64,000 nt of DNA, from the NCBI GenBank assembly GCA_019426215.1, contig CM033400.1, positions 18,894,568 to 18,958,567 of the forward strand. Reading direction: 5' to 3'. Made by a program: the position numbers and the translations under genes. Below the pieces are notes generated by a model. The model was given only the letters and a program-made list of their open reading frames with translations. It did not search any database and was not told where the DNA came from. This DNA is from Buddleja alternifolia (lineage: Eukaryota > Streptophyta > Magnoliopsida > Lamiales > Scrophulariaceae). Positions 49,377 to 60,039 of this stretch are shown here, in pieces; position 1 is the stretch's first letter; each line of letters starts with the position of its first letter.

Positions 49377-49704
49377 TGTGATACCCAAGTTTTCTTTTTA
49401 GTCGACTAGTTACTATCTAAAGCATTAGGACATGATCTAGGATCTTACACATATGTTCAAGAGGGATATTATATTATACATCTTATGTAGATTAAAGGAA
49501 TAGAACCAAAATTTAACTAGACACTAGGAGAGAAGTTGAATTAGTAAATTGCCCAAATACACCAATAATTAGTAAATTCCACTTTCATTTCACTTTTAAA
49601 AAAAATAATAATAATAATAAATAAATAATAATAATAAAATATAATAAAAAAAAATAATAGATAAAGGGGTGGAAAGTGGGCTTGACCGACCACCACCATC
49701 ACAC

Positions 49705-49737
<33 letters not shown>

Positions 49738-52287
49738 TATGCCTTAGTTTCATTATTTTAGTTTACAAACAAATATCTCTTCACTCTTCTTCTCAATTTT
49801 CATCATCTTCAACCTTCTTCATCCTTCCATTCAAGTTATATATAGATAGATACAAATTAGTACATTAGCTTCAACCTCAACCATCTTCACACTTGTGGGT
49901 AGCATTAAAGGTAACTTGTAATTCCTTGATCTTACATTAGTAGGTAATGGTAGAGGCTAAATTTGCTTTGAAAATGTTATTGCATGTGTATTAGAAGAGT
50001 AGATCTATGAGTTTTAAGCTTAAATTTACAATTTATAGTAACTAACCTAAAGGCTTAAATGAAGAAATCACACATGCATGACAATTGTAAGTTGGGTCTT
50101 TAAATCTGCCACTGATTTCGAAGAATTATATCGAAATGAGGAAATGTTATTTGAGTTCAAAACTTTTAATGTGTATGTTACTGCATGTCGAAAATATGTC
50201 TGGAATTGTGTGAGATTTTTGGAGTTGTAATGTGAATTATGGAAATTGTTAAGTATAGACTGCCAGAAGCCTTACGGGATTTCAAAATGTTTGTTTGAGA
50301 CATCATTTGGGGTTCTTACAAACTTCATTTTGATTTCAAAATTTTACTGGGGATAATCATATGTATTGGGGTTGTTGTGTATAAAATTGGGGCTTATTTG
50401 ATTAAATTAGGATTTTATATGAATTTTAAAGTAATCCTGCCCCAGTAAAACAATTGAACCCAATTTTACTTCGGTTTTGGGTAAAATAGCCACATTTTAA
50501 GTGACCATTTACCTTTGAAAAATTTATCTAAGGTCTTTTAACAAATTTAGAACATTTATGAAAAAACTTTACCCACAATTATTGAGTTTGTGATTTTAAC
50601 AATTCATACACTAAAACTGCACAAATCTGTTTTTATGCCTCTTATCGACCTTTTGGGGAAGATTGAAATTAAGCCTAGTTTTCATTAAGGTAACTTGTTG
50701 TGAATGTTGGTATAGTTATTAGGACCTCATAGACTACCCCGGGTAGACTTTAGACGAGTTAGAAAATGAGCTTCTGATATAATTTCGCTTAGCAGGTGTT
50801 GTCGGTGAGACGAACGAGGACAACGCCGTATAAGCTTGGACGTAGTGTGAGTGCCTCTCAAAATTATAGTTATATGTCTTTTAAAACTGGAAGGAGCACG
50901 TCGTATATATATATCTATATACTTTCATCATGCTTTCAATACTTCCCATGAAAATGAATTTCAACACTTTCAAATCAAATCATGGACTCAATTTGCATTA
51001 ACCATTTCTTGGCACGTTTCAAAGACATATCTTGCGAGAATAATTTTCCAGGCAGGTTTTGTGAAAATGATTTCAAGAAAACATTCTTTAATGAAATTCA
51101 AAAATATATATATATATATATATTCGCTCGATTCAATATTCCTTCATGAGCAAAAATGCTTCATTCAATCATTCGTGACATACATGATTGCATACTTGTT
51201 TCAAATGCATATTTTGCAAGCATGATTTCAAAATAAACATCGGTTTTTATGGATTCGTGGAAGTACTCCATCATTTGGTTCTTGTATCATGATCATTTGT
51301 CGTGATGGTGTTCTTGTGACATGTTTCATCTTGCGTGGTTGTGTTGGGCCCAAGGTCGGGCGATGGATAGGGCAGGGTTCGGCCGGTCAAGCATGGGCTT
51401 GCGGTCTTAAACAGTTCCCGCTATCCACGTCCAGATCCATGCACCTAGGACGGAGTGCTCTGAGGGTGCATGGGTCATTTATCGTGTGGCATATTCCGGA
51501 TATGACCAAATCGGGCATCGCGAGCCTGCGTGGGGAGGTATAAGGTGATGGCTGTTAAGCCGCGTGTTCAGGGGTGATAAGGAAGAAGCAGAGGGACCCA
51601 AAGTGCTATGGGTAAATCATCGGACGCGATGGTATTGCTAACATGGCCCCCTACTGCTTAAGCGTGACGTGTACGTGTTACTTAAACATGTTTTGTACAT
51701 GATACTTGCATTGAGTCTTGGACGTGGTACTTACATTGACTGCACACTTTTAAAATGCATGTTTTCAAACTTAAATATCATGCCACCAATCATCCCAGCT
51801 TTATCATGAACGAAATTGTTTTAAGCATGTTTCCATGACATTTGACACCCCTCACTGTGCATATACTAAGACCTTGTCTCATACTAGCTATTGCTTACTT
51901 GTTACCATGATCATAAATTGCTTATCTTATTTAGGATTTCAATGATCCTTCGAAAATCAATAAAAACCATTTTAAGCAACTTACACACGAGCACTGGCAC
52001 TCACTAAGCCTTTGCTTACGTATTTTCTTTTCCTTCCAGTCATGGGCAAGAGCGGGTGGAAATAGCTTGACATACCTTTCGGGGAACTTTTGTAATAGTT
52101 ATTTTGGCATCCATCGTTTGCAATTTTCTTGACATGTTAGACATGATCTATGATGTTTATATGTAGTATGGGTTTGTATTAGGCTAAACGATGATGATAT
52201 TTTGTGTATTTGATTCCGCTGCTAGCCTTTATCCTTGAGAACGTATCGTTAAGTTATTATCGTGCCACCTTAAGGTCGGGCGTTACA
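49377..52287 (+). repeat. 3' LTR of element C
   Basis: 2911 bp, TGTGATACCCAAG... to ...GGGCGTTACA, followed by target duplication GTTAC. Nearly identical to 40620-43532. Confidence 0.97.
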
Positions 52288-52292
52288 GTTAC

Positions 52293-54222
52293 CAAGGCCC
52301 AACTTTTTGAAAAGAGAGTACGGGAGGTGGTTGATGCTAGCTCCCGAGTCGCACAAAACTTTTTCGAAGGATAATGGCCCAATCGTGCAAGGAATAGTGA
52401 GACTCCCAGGGTCTTCAAGTTTCATTGGTAATTTATTAAGCAATACGGCGGAGCATTCCTCGGTTAGGCACACCGTTTCGTTTTCCTCCCACTTTTGTTT
52501 GTTGGATAAAATATCCTTGAAAAATTTCACGTAATTTGGCATTTGTAAAATTGCGTCTATAAAAGGAATATTAATCCTAACCTCACGAAGAATTGCTAAG
52601 ATTCGAAGGAAACTTGGATCCATCTCCTTTTTTTTCTTTCTATGTGCATTAGGAAATGGCAGACGGACCTCGATGGGAGGATGCGTTAGAGTTGAAGAGC
52701 CCGCTGTGGAGGGTTCAGGAGGTGGCGCCTAGGCGCGACAATCGGCGCCAGGGCACTGGGTCTCGGGCGCCTGAGCGTGATCATCGGGACACTCGGGCGA
52801 GCAATTGCGAAGCATTCGTTCACTGTGGGTTGATTCCGGCGCCTGGGCGTTCTCATCGGGGGGCTCGGGCGCGAAAATGCGAACAGCATCATTGGCTATC
52901 TGTTTGCCACTTCTTAAGGTGATGGCGTGGCATTGCTCCTTCGGGTTTTTTTCTGTGTCACTTGGTAAAGTTCCCGGGGCTCTCTCGCTGATCGCCTTTG
53001 CCATTTGACCCATTTGTGTCTTTAAATCCTTCATGTCCATCATTATATCCTTCATCATAGTACGGAGTTCATTGATTGCTGAATCCGATTTCTTTATTTG
53101 TTCATCGAGACGCTCTTCGGTTGTAAGAGGTCTTATTTGCCTTTGTATATGAGGATTACCTTGCCTTTGAGCTTGGTTATTGTTGAATGGGGGCCTTGGT
53201 GCTTGATAGACGCCGGGATGGGCATTTTGTGCCTGATTGGGCCTCCTTGGAAAATTTTCGGGCACATGGAAGTTCAATTGAGGTCGATTGGCATTTCCAA
53301 CATAGTTTACATTGCCAACCATTGTTTCCAAAGAAACTTCTTCGCCCAACTCTTGAACACAAGCAATCTTTTTAGTGGGTGTGATTTCTTCATCATCGGG
53401 ATAGAGTTCATCTTCTCGGGCTAATTGCTCAATCTTGTCCCACACACTTTGGCAATCGAGCCCAAGGAGATCACCACCGGCGCCGGCATTGAGCCTATTT
53501 CGGATGCGCGAACGGACTCCATCATGGAATCGTAATACTTGCTCGCTCAATCTTAGGTTGTGATCCGGACATTTTCGGAGCATGTTTTTATATCTAGCCC
53601 ATGCCTCGGCTAAGGACTCATGATTCCCCTGCTTAAACTCCTTAATGTTGCTCCTTAGCTCATTGATTTTGGAGGGTGGAAAGAATTTGCTCAAAAAGGC
53701 ATCGACCAATTGTCCCCATGTTGTGATGGATTGGGGTGGTAGAGATTTGTACCACATGGTCGCCCTTTCCTTTAATGAGAAGTGGAAGACTCTTAGACGA
53801 ATTGCATCGAGATCCCGTGGATGAAATTGGGTAGTCATGAGAGTATCGTCTAAATTCTCCAAATGCTCATGAGGTGATTTATGGGGCTCTCCATAGAAGG
53901 GTTCGCTTTGCACCATGCTAAAGATGTGTGACGGAATGTGATAATTTGGTGCAAAGAAATTTGGAAAGACTACGGGCCCCGGTATGGTGTGGACCCTTGG
54001 AGGTAGACTTTCCCGGACCGATGGAAGTCTTTGAGGAGGTGCCGGTTGCATAGCTTGGAAAAGATTTTGCAGTCATTCCCTGTTTTCCGGAAGATTTATG
54101 TCGGGAAAATTCCCATTTGGATTTAGATTGTCGGCCATTTCTTGAGCTTGTCTACTAGATCGAAGAACACGCTCTATCTCCGGCTCAAAATTGTATAGGG
54201 GCTCGTTAGAAGAGCGGGTCAT
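52293..54222 (-). pseudogene. gag-pro: Gag and start of protease of element B
   Basis: It starts at the ATG at 54222 (MTRSSNEPLYNFEPEIERV). One in-frame TGA at 54073-54075 breaks gag, which otherwise runs to 52729. The Gag domain is clear (MVQSEPFYGEPHKSPHEHLE, LPPQSITTWGQLVDAFLSKF, KQGNHESLAEAWARYK), followed by a Pro/Gln-rich and coiled-coil part and TLRSGKQI. I see no zinc knuckle. A GC-rich segment at 52720-52890 contains GCGCCTAGGCGC-like words also found in the family's LTRs. After a frameshift the protease begins (CDSGASINHLPYSLFKKLGL), and element C interrupts it at 52288-52292. It continues at 40614 downwards. Confidence 0.9.
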
Positions 54223-54360
54223 GCACCGCAAATTACACCTAACAAATAAACACAAGAAAAAAAAATTAGAATAATAAAATAAAAGAAAGGTTAGAAATAA
54301 ACGAAAAACTAAGAATTATGAAAGTTTAAACAAAAAGAATCAAAAACTAAAATGAAAAAG

Positions 54361-54378
54361 TCCCCGGCAACGGCGCCA
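54361..54378 (-). promoter_or_regulatory. Primer binding site of element B (tRNA-Asp)
   Basis: The minus strand reads TGGCGCCGTTGCCGGGGA, an exact match to the complement of the plant tRNA-Asp 3' end, 6 bp inside the LTR. Confidence 0.9.
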
Positions 54379-54384
54379 AAAACT

Positions 54385-56300
54385 TGACACGGTAAAAGCT
54401 AACGTGCTATGATAGCAAGTGCACTAGTCGTGTGTAGTAATAAATGGATTATAAGTCCGGATTGTCGAACCTCAAGGACTTGAATTCTAGTTTAAGATTT
54501 GTAATGAAGTGAATAAACAAAGTAAGAATAAATTCAAATAAAATTTGTAAAGAACAAGAACAAAGATGAGCAAGTGATTTAAAAGCAATTATAAAGGGAG
54601 ACTAAGGCACATGCTAGGTTCAAATTGATCAAATATACTTATAAAGGTTCTTGTTGAAGGATTACACTTATATTGTTATGGTGAGAGCTCCGAGGGTAGA
54701 GAATAACCGATGTCTCGGGTATAAACTCCTATGCTTAGATCGTGATTTCCCAAATATTCCTATCCGGAAATCTAACCACTAAACATGCATTAACGTACTA
54801 GAGTTCACTCAATTAGAATCGAACAACTTCACCCGGGAATCTTTACCTATGTCTAGGACAATTCCTCATTAGTTGCGGGTCATGATGTGAATTTCTTGCA
54901 CCCTAAGTTAATTTTCTCCCGAAATATCAACCTAGGCATAAGATTCTAACATATAGTGATCAAGTATATGCAAGATAGGTAAAAACACAAATTCACATCA
55001 CATAACAATATAAGTATAACCTCAACAATCATCTATTATAAGCATATATCACAATTTGACCTTACATGGCCTTAGTCTTATGAATTTAGTTCATGATAGA
55101 TATTATGAAAAACAATAATGAATAAATACACATGTTCATAGACATGAATGAAATGAAAAGGCTATAAAAACTCCCTCTAATGTGATAGATGATGGCCCCT
55201 TGATTGGAGCTTCAATTCCTAGCTTTCTCCTCTTAGAATGATGAAGAATGGTGATGAATGAAGCTTGAGGACCGATTCCTCCTCCTCCTCTCCTCCAAGA
55301 ATCTGAAATTGATAGTGAAATCTGAAGAGTATGGGTTCCCCCTCCTTTTATAGCCAAAAATTCCACTAAAGTATGCATTAAGAATTCCCATTAAAGTTCC
55401 CCAATGAGAATTCCACCTAAGGTGATGCTTAAAGTTTGGCTTTTAAGATTCCAACCAGCTAAAAAATGTTGAACTTTCGGCCATTAAGAATTCCACCAAG
55501 CATAACCATGTGAAAACTTCAACAAAACACATGCATGCTGCCATTTTCTTGCTTTCCAGCGCAGTCTTAGTATTTTCCTCATAAACTTCTCCACAGATCT
55601 CCAAATTGGATGATTCAAGTCCCCATGTTCAGATAAAACATAGATCTACACCTTTACAGAAGGACATTTTGTCCAATTCGTTCTCTAAGTATACCCAAAT
55701 TACGTTTCAACATGGAGGTTGTTTCTGATTTGGCGCCCATAAAGTAAATCTACCAAGAAACACACTTATGACAACCCCTCAACACATGTGCGGAATTATG
55801 GCCAAAAGTGATTCTTACCCATCATATAATGCTGGAATTTAGGCTGAAAAAGGAGTAACATTCGGACTATCCATGCCTAGGCATGACTAGGAGGGCGCTG
55901 GGGCGTATCCTGACACATGTACTTCTCTGTTCGGCGCAGCAATCGTATTTCCTTCACAATTATCTATATAGACCTCCGATTTGGATGTTTCAAGTTCCCA
56001 TTTGAAGCTAAGACATTCATCTAAAACTTTGTAGAAGGAAACGTTGTCTAATTCGGTCTCGAAATATACGGAATTATCGCTCGAATGTGGTAGGAGATGC
56101 ATAAACCGCCTAGGTGTTGAAAAACATGCTTGAACTTGTTTTGTACATCGTTTTTCTTCCCTTTTCTTCATGTATTCTCATTTATTACCTATATTCACTT
56201 AACACACCTATTAAATGCAAATGTGACATGATTTAAGCAATAAGTGAATCCAAATCATAAGAATTACGGTCTTAAAAACACGTAAAAACACCTCTTATCA
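54385..56300 (-). repeat. 5' LTR of element B, full length
   Basis: 1916 bp. On the plus strand it begins TGACACGGTAAAAGC and ends CACCTCTTATCA (minus-strand start TGATAAGAGGTG). It keeps the about 675 bp missing from the other LTR. The last part (about 55880-55920) has a CCATGCCTAGGCATG palindrome like those of the solo LTRs. Confidence 0.93.
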
Positions 56301-56305
56301 ATCAT

Positions 56306-57085
56306 CAATTTACATACATATACATTATTCCAAATTTCTCAATGAAACAAATTCTTACTAGATTTCCGGATCTTTGCACCTAACCTTGCAAAGAAGGCAT
56401 TACATTCTTAGGTATTACCTGAAAACACAATCATAACTATTACCAAAAACATTAGCAGTTTCGTGAGTCGATATATCAAAACGTAAAGCAAATTGCAAAT
56501 AATCAAATGTAATGGCTTTGTTTGGATGTGTTTTCATTTTATTTTCAACCGTTATTTTTTAAAATGTATGGGAGAACGAGTTTTTTGATTTTCGTGTGAA
56601 AATGATGGCATGTTTGGTTGTGTTTCTAAAAATTATTGGAATTGATGATTTGATGATGTGTAAAATGACTGAGTTAGTTAAAAGTAATGATTATGTGAAT
56701 AATATATATAAAATAATAGGTAATAATATATTGATTAAATATATTTATGAGTAAAAATGATAAAAATCAATCCCAAAAAGAGCATTAAAAATATTCAAAA
56801 TGTGTCTTAAAATGTGCACGTGCCTATGAAGATTAAAACCATGTATTTTATTCCACTATAACACCACAATTGTTGCCGAAAACATAGATTTTTGTAAAGA
56901 GATGTGAGAGAAAGAAAAATATGAGTGTAATTTGCTAAAGTGAAATGTAATTATTGGAGAATGTGAAAGTGAAAATGAAAATAAATGTATTTTCAAATGA
57001 GAATGGTGTAAAGAGTGTATTTTCATTTTCAAATGAGATTGAAAATGAAAATATGGGTTAGAAAACACAAACAAACATAGCCAAA
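56306..57085. other. Spacer of element F after pol, with a probable MITE
   Basis: 56514-57082 (569 bp) has imperfect terminal inverted repeats of about 22 bp: GGCTTTGTTTGGATGTGTTTTC at the left, GGCTATGTTTGTTTGTGTTTTC in reverse at the right. It is AT-rich and noncoding, which fits a Tourist/Harbinger-like MITE. I could not find a clear TAA/TTA target duplication. It lies against the end of the integrase ORF of F. 56306-56513 is unremarkable AT-rich spacer. Confidence 0.5.
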
Positions 57086-58347
57086 ACTTTTTCAAATTTT
57101 GCATGTTCCATAGGCGAGGGAGTAATTTTTCCTCACTATCCTCCAGCTTATACGCTCCTCCTGATAACACCTTGATTACTTTGTAGGGACCCTCCCAATT
57201 AGGGTCTAACTTCTTCACTGTGTGCACTGCATCTACCCTCTTGAGTACCAGATCGCCCACCTATAGAGATCTGGCGTTCACCTTTGCTGCCTGGTCCCAC
57301 ATGATCCTTTGCTTGTACTGCTCTATCCTCAGGTATGCCTTGTCTCTATTTTCCTCGATCAGGTCCAGCTCTTCCCTTAGCCATTCCTCGTTCTGCTCAG
57401 CTTCGAAGTATCTGACCCTGTAGGTTTGCACCCTGACCTCTGCAGGTATGACTGCCTCTGTTCCGTACACAAGGTGGAATGGACTCTCTCTTGTAGTAGA
57501 TTTTGGGGTGGTCCGATATGACCATAACACTGATTGTAATTCCTCAACCCAATTCTCACTGGCTCCCTCTAGTCTATATGACCGAGGTTTGGGTGTTTTT
57601 CGCGAGCACATTAGTGATGTATTTTTTATGAAGTTGAATAGGCTAATTGAAGAGACATGTAATTGAGAAGAAAGAGTGTAGACATACCTGGTCTTTAGAC
57701 CTTGTACTATTATTCTATTGGTAACCTCTACCTGACCATTGGTTTGAGGGTGGGCCACAGCGCTGAACCGCTACCGGATCCCCAGCTCCTCGCACCATCT
57801 CCTTAGCTTAGCTCCACTGAACTGCCTCCCGTTGTCAGCTACGATCTCTCGAGGTATGCCGAATCAGCAAACAATGCTCTTCCAAAGGAACTTGATAACT
57901 TCTGCTTCCGTGATCCGAGCTAGAGCTTCAGCCTCTACCCACTTGCTAAAGTAGTCCACTAGCACTAGTAGAAACTTCTTTTGTGCCTTTGCTATAGGAA
58001 AAGGTCCAACCATGTTCATACCCCACCTGGCGAAGGGGCACGAGACACTCATGGAACGCATTGCCTCTGCAGGTTGATGGATGAGGCTGGCGTGTAATTG
58101 GCATTGCTCGCACTTTTTTACAAGGTTAGTCGCGTCCTCGTTCAGAGATGGCCAGAAGTATCCTTCCCATAAAGTTTTTCCAGGTAAGGCTGATCCTCCA
58201 ATGTGGCTTCCGCAGTCTCCTTTATGAATTTCTCTTAGCACATGGTCTCCCTCTTCTGGTGATACACATCTCAGGTGTGACTGTACAAATGATTTTTTGT
58301 ACAGCACACCATCGATCATGACGAATCTACTAGCTCTGGTTTGTAGA
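57083..58347 (-). pseudogene. pol: Integrase of element F
   Basis: Zinc-finger region (IHKGDCGSHIGG, KKCEQCQLHA near 58100-58230), then the catalytic core. The first catalytic Asp appears replaced by Asn (RWGMNMVGPF, near 58010), while the second (VADNGRQFSG) and the Glu (HPQTNGQVEVTNR) are kept. TGA at 57861-57863 and TAG near 57770 break the frame, and TAG lies at about 57258-57260. The 114-bp segment at 57574-57687 interrupts the core's end as an intron would. The C-terminal part has GPYKVIKVLSGGAYKLED and ends at the MITE. The protein is non-functional. It joins the second RNase H across the palindromic insertion. Confidence 0.88.
57574..57687 (-). other. Intron-like segment within the integrase of element F
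   Basis: On the minus strand it starts GTATGTCTAC right after an AG and ends CGGTCATATAG before ACTAGAGGG. A branch-point-like CACTAAT lies about 36 bases before the acceptor. It is AT-rich, 114 bp (a multiple of 3), and by chance has no stop. Removing it joins KTR to LEGASENW, the continuous reading expected in Tat integrases; the segment's 38 codons resemble nothing in the family. Either a true intron or a small insertion with splice-site-like ends. Confidence 0.65.
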
Positions 58348-59323
58348 TGATAAGCTCGTATTTTACACCTTTTTAAGCGCCTCTTTTCTTATATTTTGAT
58401 GCGTTCTTGAGTTTATTTATGCCACATATGCTTTGATTTTGTGATTGGTTGTGTTTTTATAGGTTATTTGAGAATTGGAGCAAAAATGAGTGAAAAGATC
58501 AAAGAAGTTCTCAAAATACTCCTTTAGCCAAGGTTTGAAGACACTTAGCCATGGTGATCATGAAGGAACCTTTGTGCTTTAAAGATATGAAGTTACCAAG
58601 GCTAAAATAGGCAAAAAACGTGAACAGCAGATTTTAGCCGTGGCCGCCGTCTTTTTAGCCACGGCTAAGGGCCGATTTCAGCATCTATAAATACGCGCTA
58701 TTAGGTCAAAATTCAGAACTTTTGCTACTTTTTCGAGTTTTGACACTTTGAAACACACCAAGAGGGTTGAGAGAAGTCTGGGGAAGAAGAAGAACGCGAG
58801 GATACTCCATCTTTGTCTATGATCGATCTTGCTTGAATTCTCCGTCTTCATAGACAAAGATGGATTATCCCCGCGTTCTTCTTCTTCCCCAGACTTATCT
58901 CAACCCTCTTGGTGTGTTTCAAAGTGTCACAACTCGAAAAAGTGACAAAAGTTCTGAATTTTGACCTAATAGCGCGTATTTATAGATGCTGAAATCGGCC
59001 CTTAGCCGCGGCTAAAAAGACGGTAGCCACGGCTAAAATCTGTTGTTCACGTTTTTTGCCTATTTTAGCCTTGGTAACTTCATATCTTCAAAGCACAAAG
59101 GTTCCTTCATGATCACCATGGCTAAGGGTCTTCATAGCCTTGGCTAAAGGAGTATTTTGAGAACTTCTTTGATCTTTTCACTCATTTTTGCTCCAATTCT
59201 CAAATAACCTATAAAAACACAACCAATCACAAAATCAAAGCATATGTGGCATAAATAAACTCAAGAACGCATCAAAATATAAGAAAAGCGGCGCTTAAAA
59301 AGGTGTAAAATACGAGCTTATCA
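58348..59323. mobile_element. 976-bp palindromic (foldback) element with LTR-like ends inside F pol
   Basis: Two inverted arms of about 475 bp (58348-58822 and 58848-59323) face each other across a 25-bp loop. The outer ends are TGATAAGCTCG and CGAGCTTATCA. It is flanked by GTAGA (58343-58347) and GTCGA (59324-59328), a 5-bp target duplication with one change. Each arm has an inward-facing TATAAATA (58686-58693, and 58977-58984 reversed) and repeated TTTAGCC(A/G)(C/T)GGCTAA words. The arms differ at scattered positions. TG...CA ends and 5-bp duplication are retroviral-integrase signatures, so it looks like two LTR 5' halves joined head to head. No ORF is present. Confidence 0.9.
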
Positions 59324-59393
59324 GTCGATGTAGCCGCGCGTTCCTATCCTCAGGGAGTTCGCCTTGAGTGAGATATCGAATGATTTCAGTTCT

Positions 59394-60035
59394 CTAGTCT
59401 CCATCTTCATCTACCCGTAACACTTCTTGCTCCGTACTTGACTCAGGTACAGACTGGATGGTTATGTGCCTTGTTTTGCAATTCATAACTGAACTGCCTA
59501 GCTTTGGCACATAGTCAGCTTTAGCATTTTCTGATCGTGTTATTTGATGTACCTCTAGTTTTTGAAAGTTCTTTCGCAATGTTTCTATGGTTTCCAGGTA
59601 TTTCGCCATTCTTTCCTTCTTGGCTTCGTAGGCTCCTTCAATTTGTTTTGTTACGAGTTGTGAATCCGAATAAGCTATCAGATTCCTAGCTCCTTCTTTG
59701 AGTGCCATTTTGAGTCCTATGATGAATGCTTCGTATTCGGCTTCGTTGTTACTAGCCTTGAATTCGAACTTAATGGCATACGCCAGCTGATCTCCCTCAG
59801 GTGTGGTGAGAACCAGACCTGCGCCACTCCCATTTTGCGTAGATGATCCATCGACATGCATAAGCCAAACCTTGTCATTTTCTTTCTCTTCCTGCTCAGG
59901 CCTTGTCATTTCATTGACAAAATCTGCCAAGATTTGCGCTTTGATTGCAGCTCGAGATGCATATTCTATTTCAAACTTTCCTAGCTCCACAGCCCATTTA
60001 ACAAGTCGACTGAATGTTTTAGCTTTTCCTAGCAC
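59394..60035 (-). pseudogene. pol: Second RNase H domain (Tat-specific) of element F
   Basis: An open stretch of 213 codons with VDGSSTQNGSGAGLVL (first Asp), NNEAEYEAFIIGLKMAL (Glu), YSDSQLVTKQIEG (second Asp) and SENAKADYVPKL (Asp in the last motif). This additional, cellular-type RNase H after the usual one marks the Tat lineage. The frame differs from the preceding RNase H because of an indel near 60040, and a stop at 59394-59396 precedes the integrase. Catalytic residues are retained. Confidence 0.88.
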
Positions 60036-60039
60036 TGTT

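Larger units (their letters stand above)
40620..52287 (+). mobile_element. Element C: Tekay/Del-type chromovirus retrotransposon inserted in B
   Basis: Exact target duplication GTTAC at 40615-40619 and 52288-52292. LTRs 40620-43532 and 49377-52287 begin TGTGATACCC and end GGGCGTTACA. Initiator-Met primer site at 43536, extra coiled-coil ORF at 43743-44458, gag-pol 44753-49365, polypurine tract 49360-49376. LTRs are nearly identical and gag-pol has one frameshift, so C is the youngest insertion in the window. It interrupts the protease of B just after the DSGAS motif. Confidence 0.97.
36989..56300 (-). mobile_element. Element B: Athila-type Ty3/gypsy retrotransposon inserted in F
   Basis: Exact target duplication ATCAT at 36984-36988 and 56301-56305. 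On the minus strand: 5' LTR 54385-56300, primer site 54361-54378, gag and start of protease 52293-54222, element C inserted inside protease (40620-52287), rest of protease, RT, RNase H and start of integrase 38230-40614, then a truncated 3' LTR 36989-38229. Its LTR family also supplies the solo LTRs at 13003, 14751, 15137 and 21923. The two LTRs are nearly identical over the shared 1241 bp, so B is younger than F. Confidence 0.94.

Noticed and set aside
52656..52922. 88-codon plus-strand ORF
   Set aside because: Opposite-strand shadow of the GC-rich end of gag in element B.
54361..54378. tRNA-like sequence (tRNA-Asp 3' end complement)
   Set aside because: Only 18 bases match and it lies beside an LTR; it is a primer binding site, not a tRNA gene. 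The same holds for 8274-8291 and 43536-43547.
56514..57082. Considering the MITE as part of an LTR or of the integrase gene
   Set aside because: Inverted terminal repeats and absence from the integrase reading argue for a separate insert, though its target duplication is unclear.
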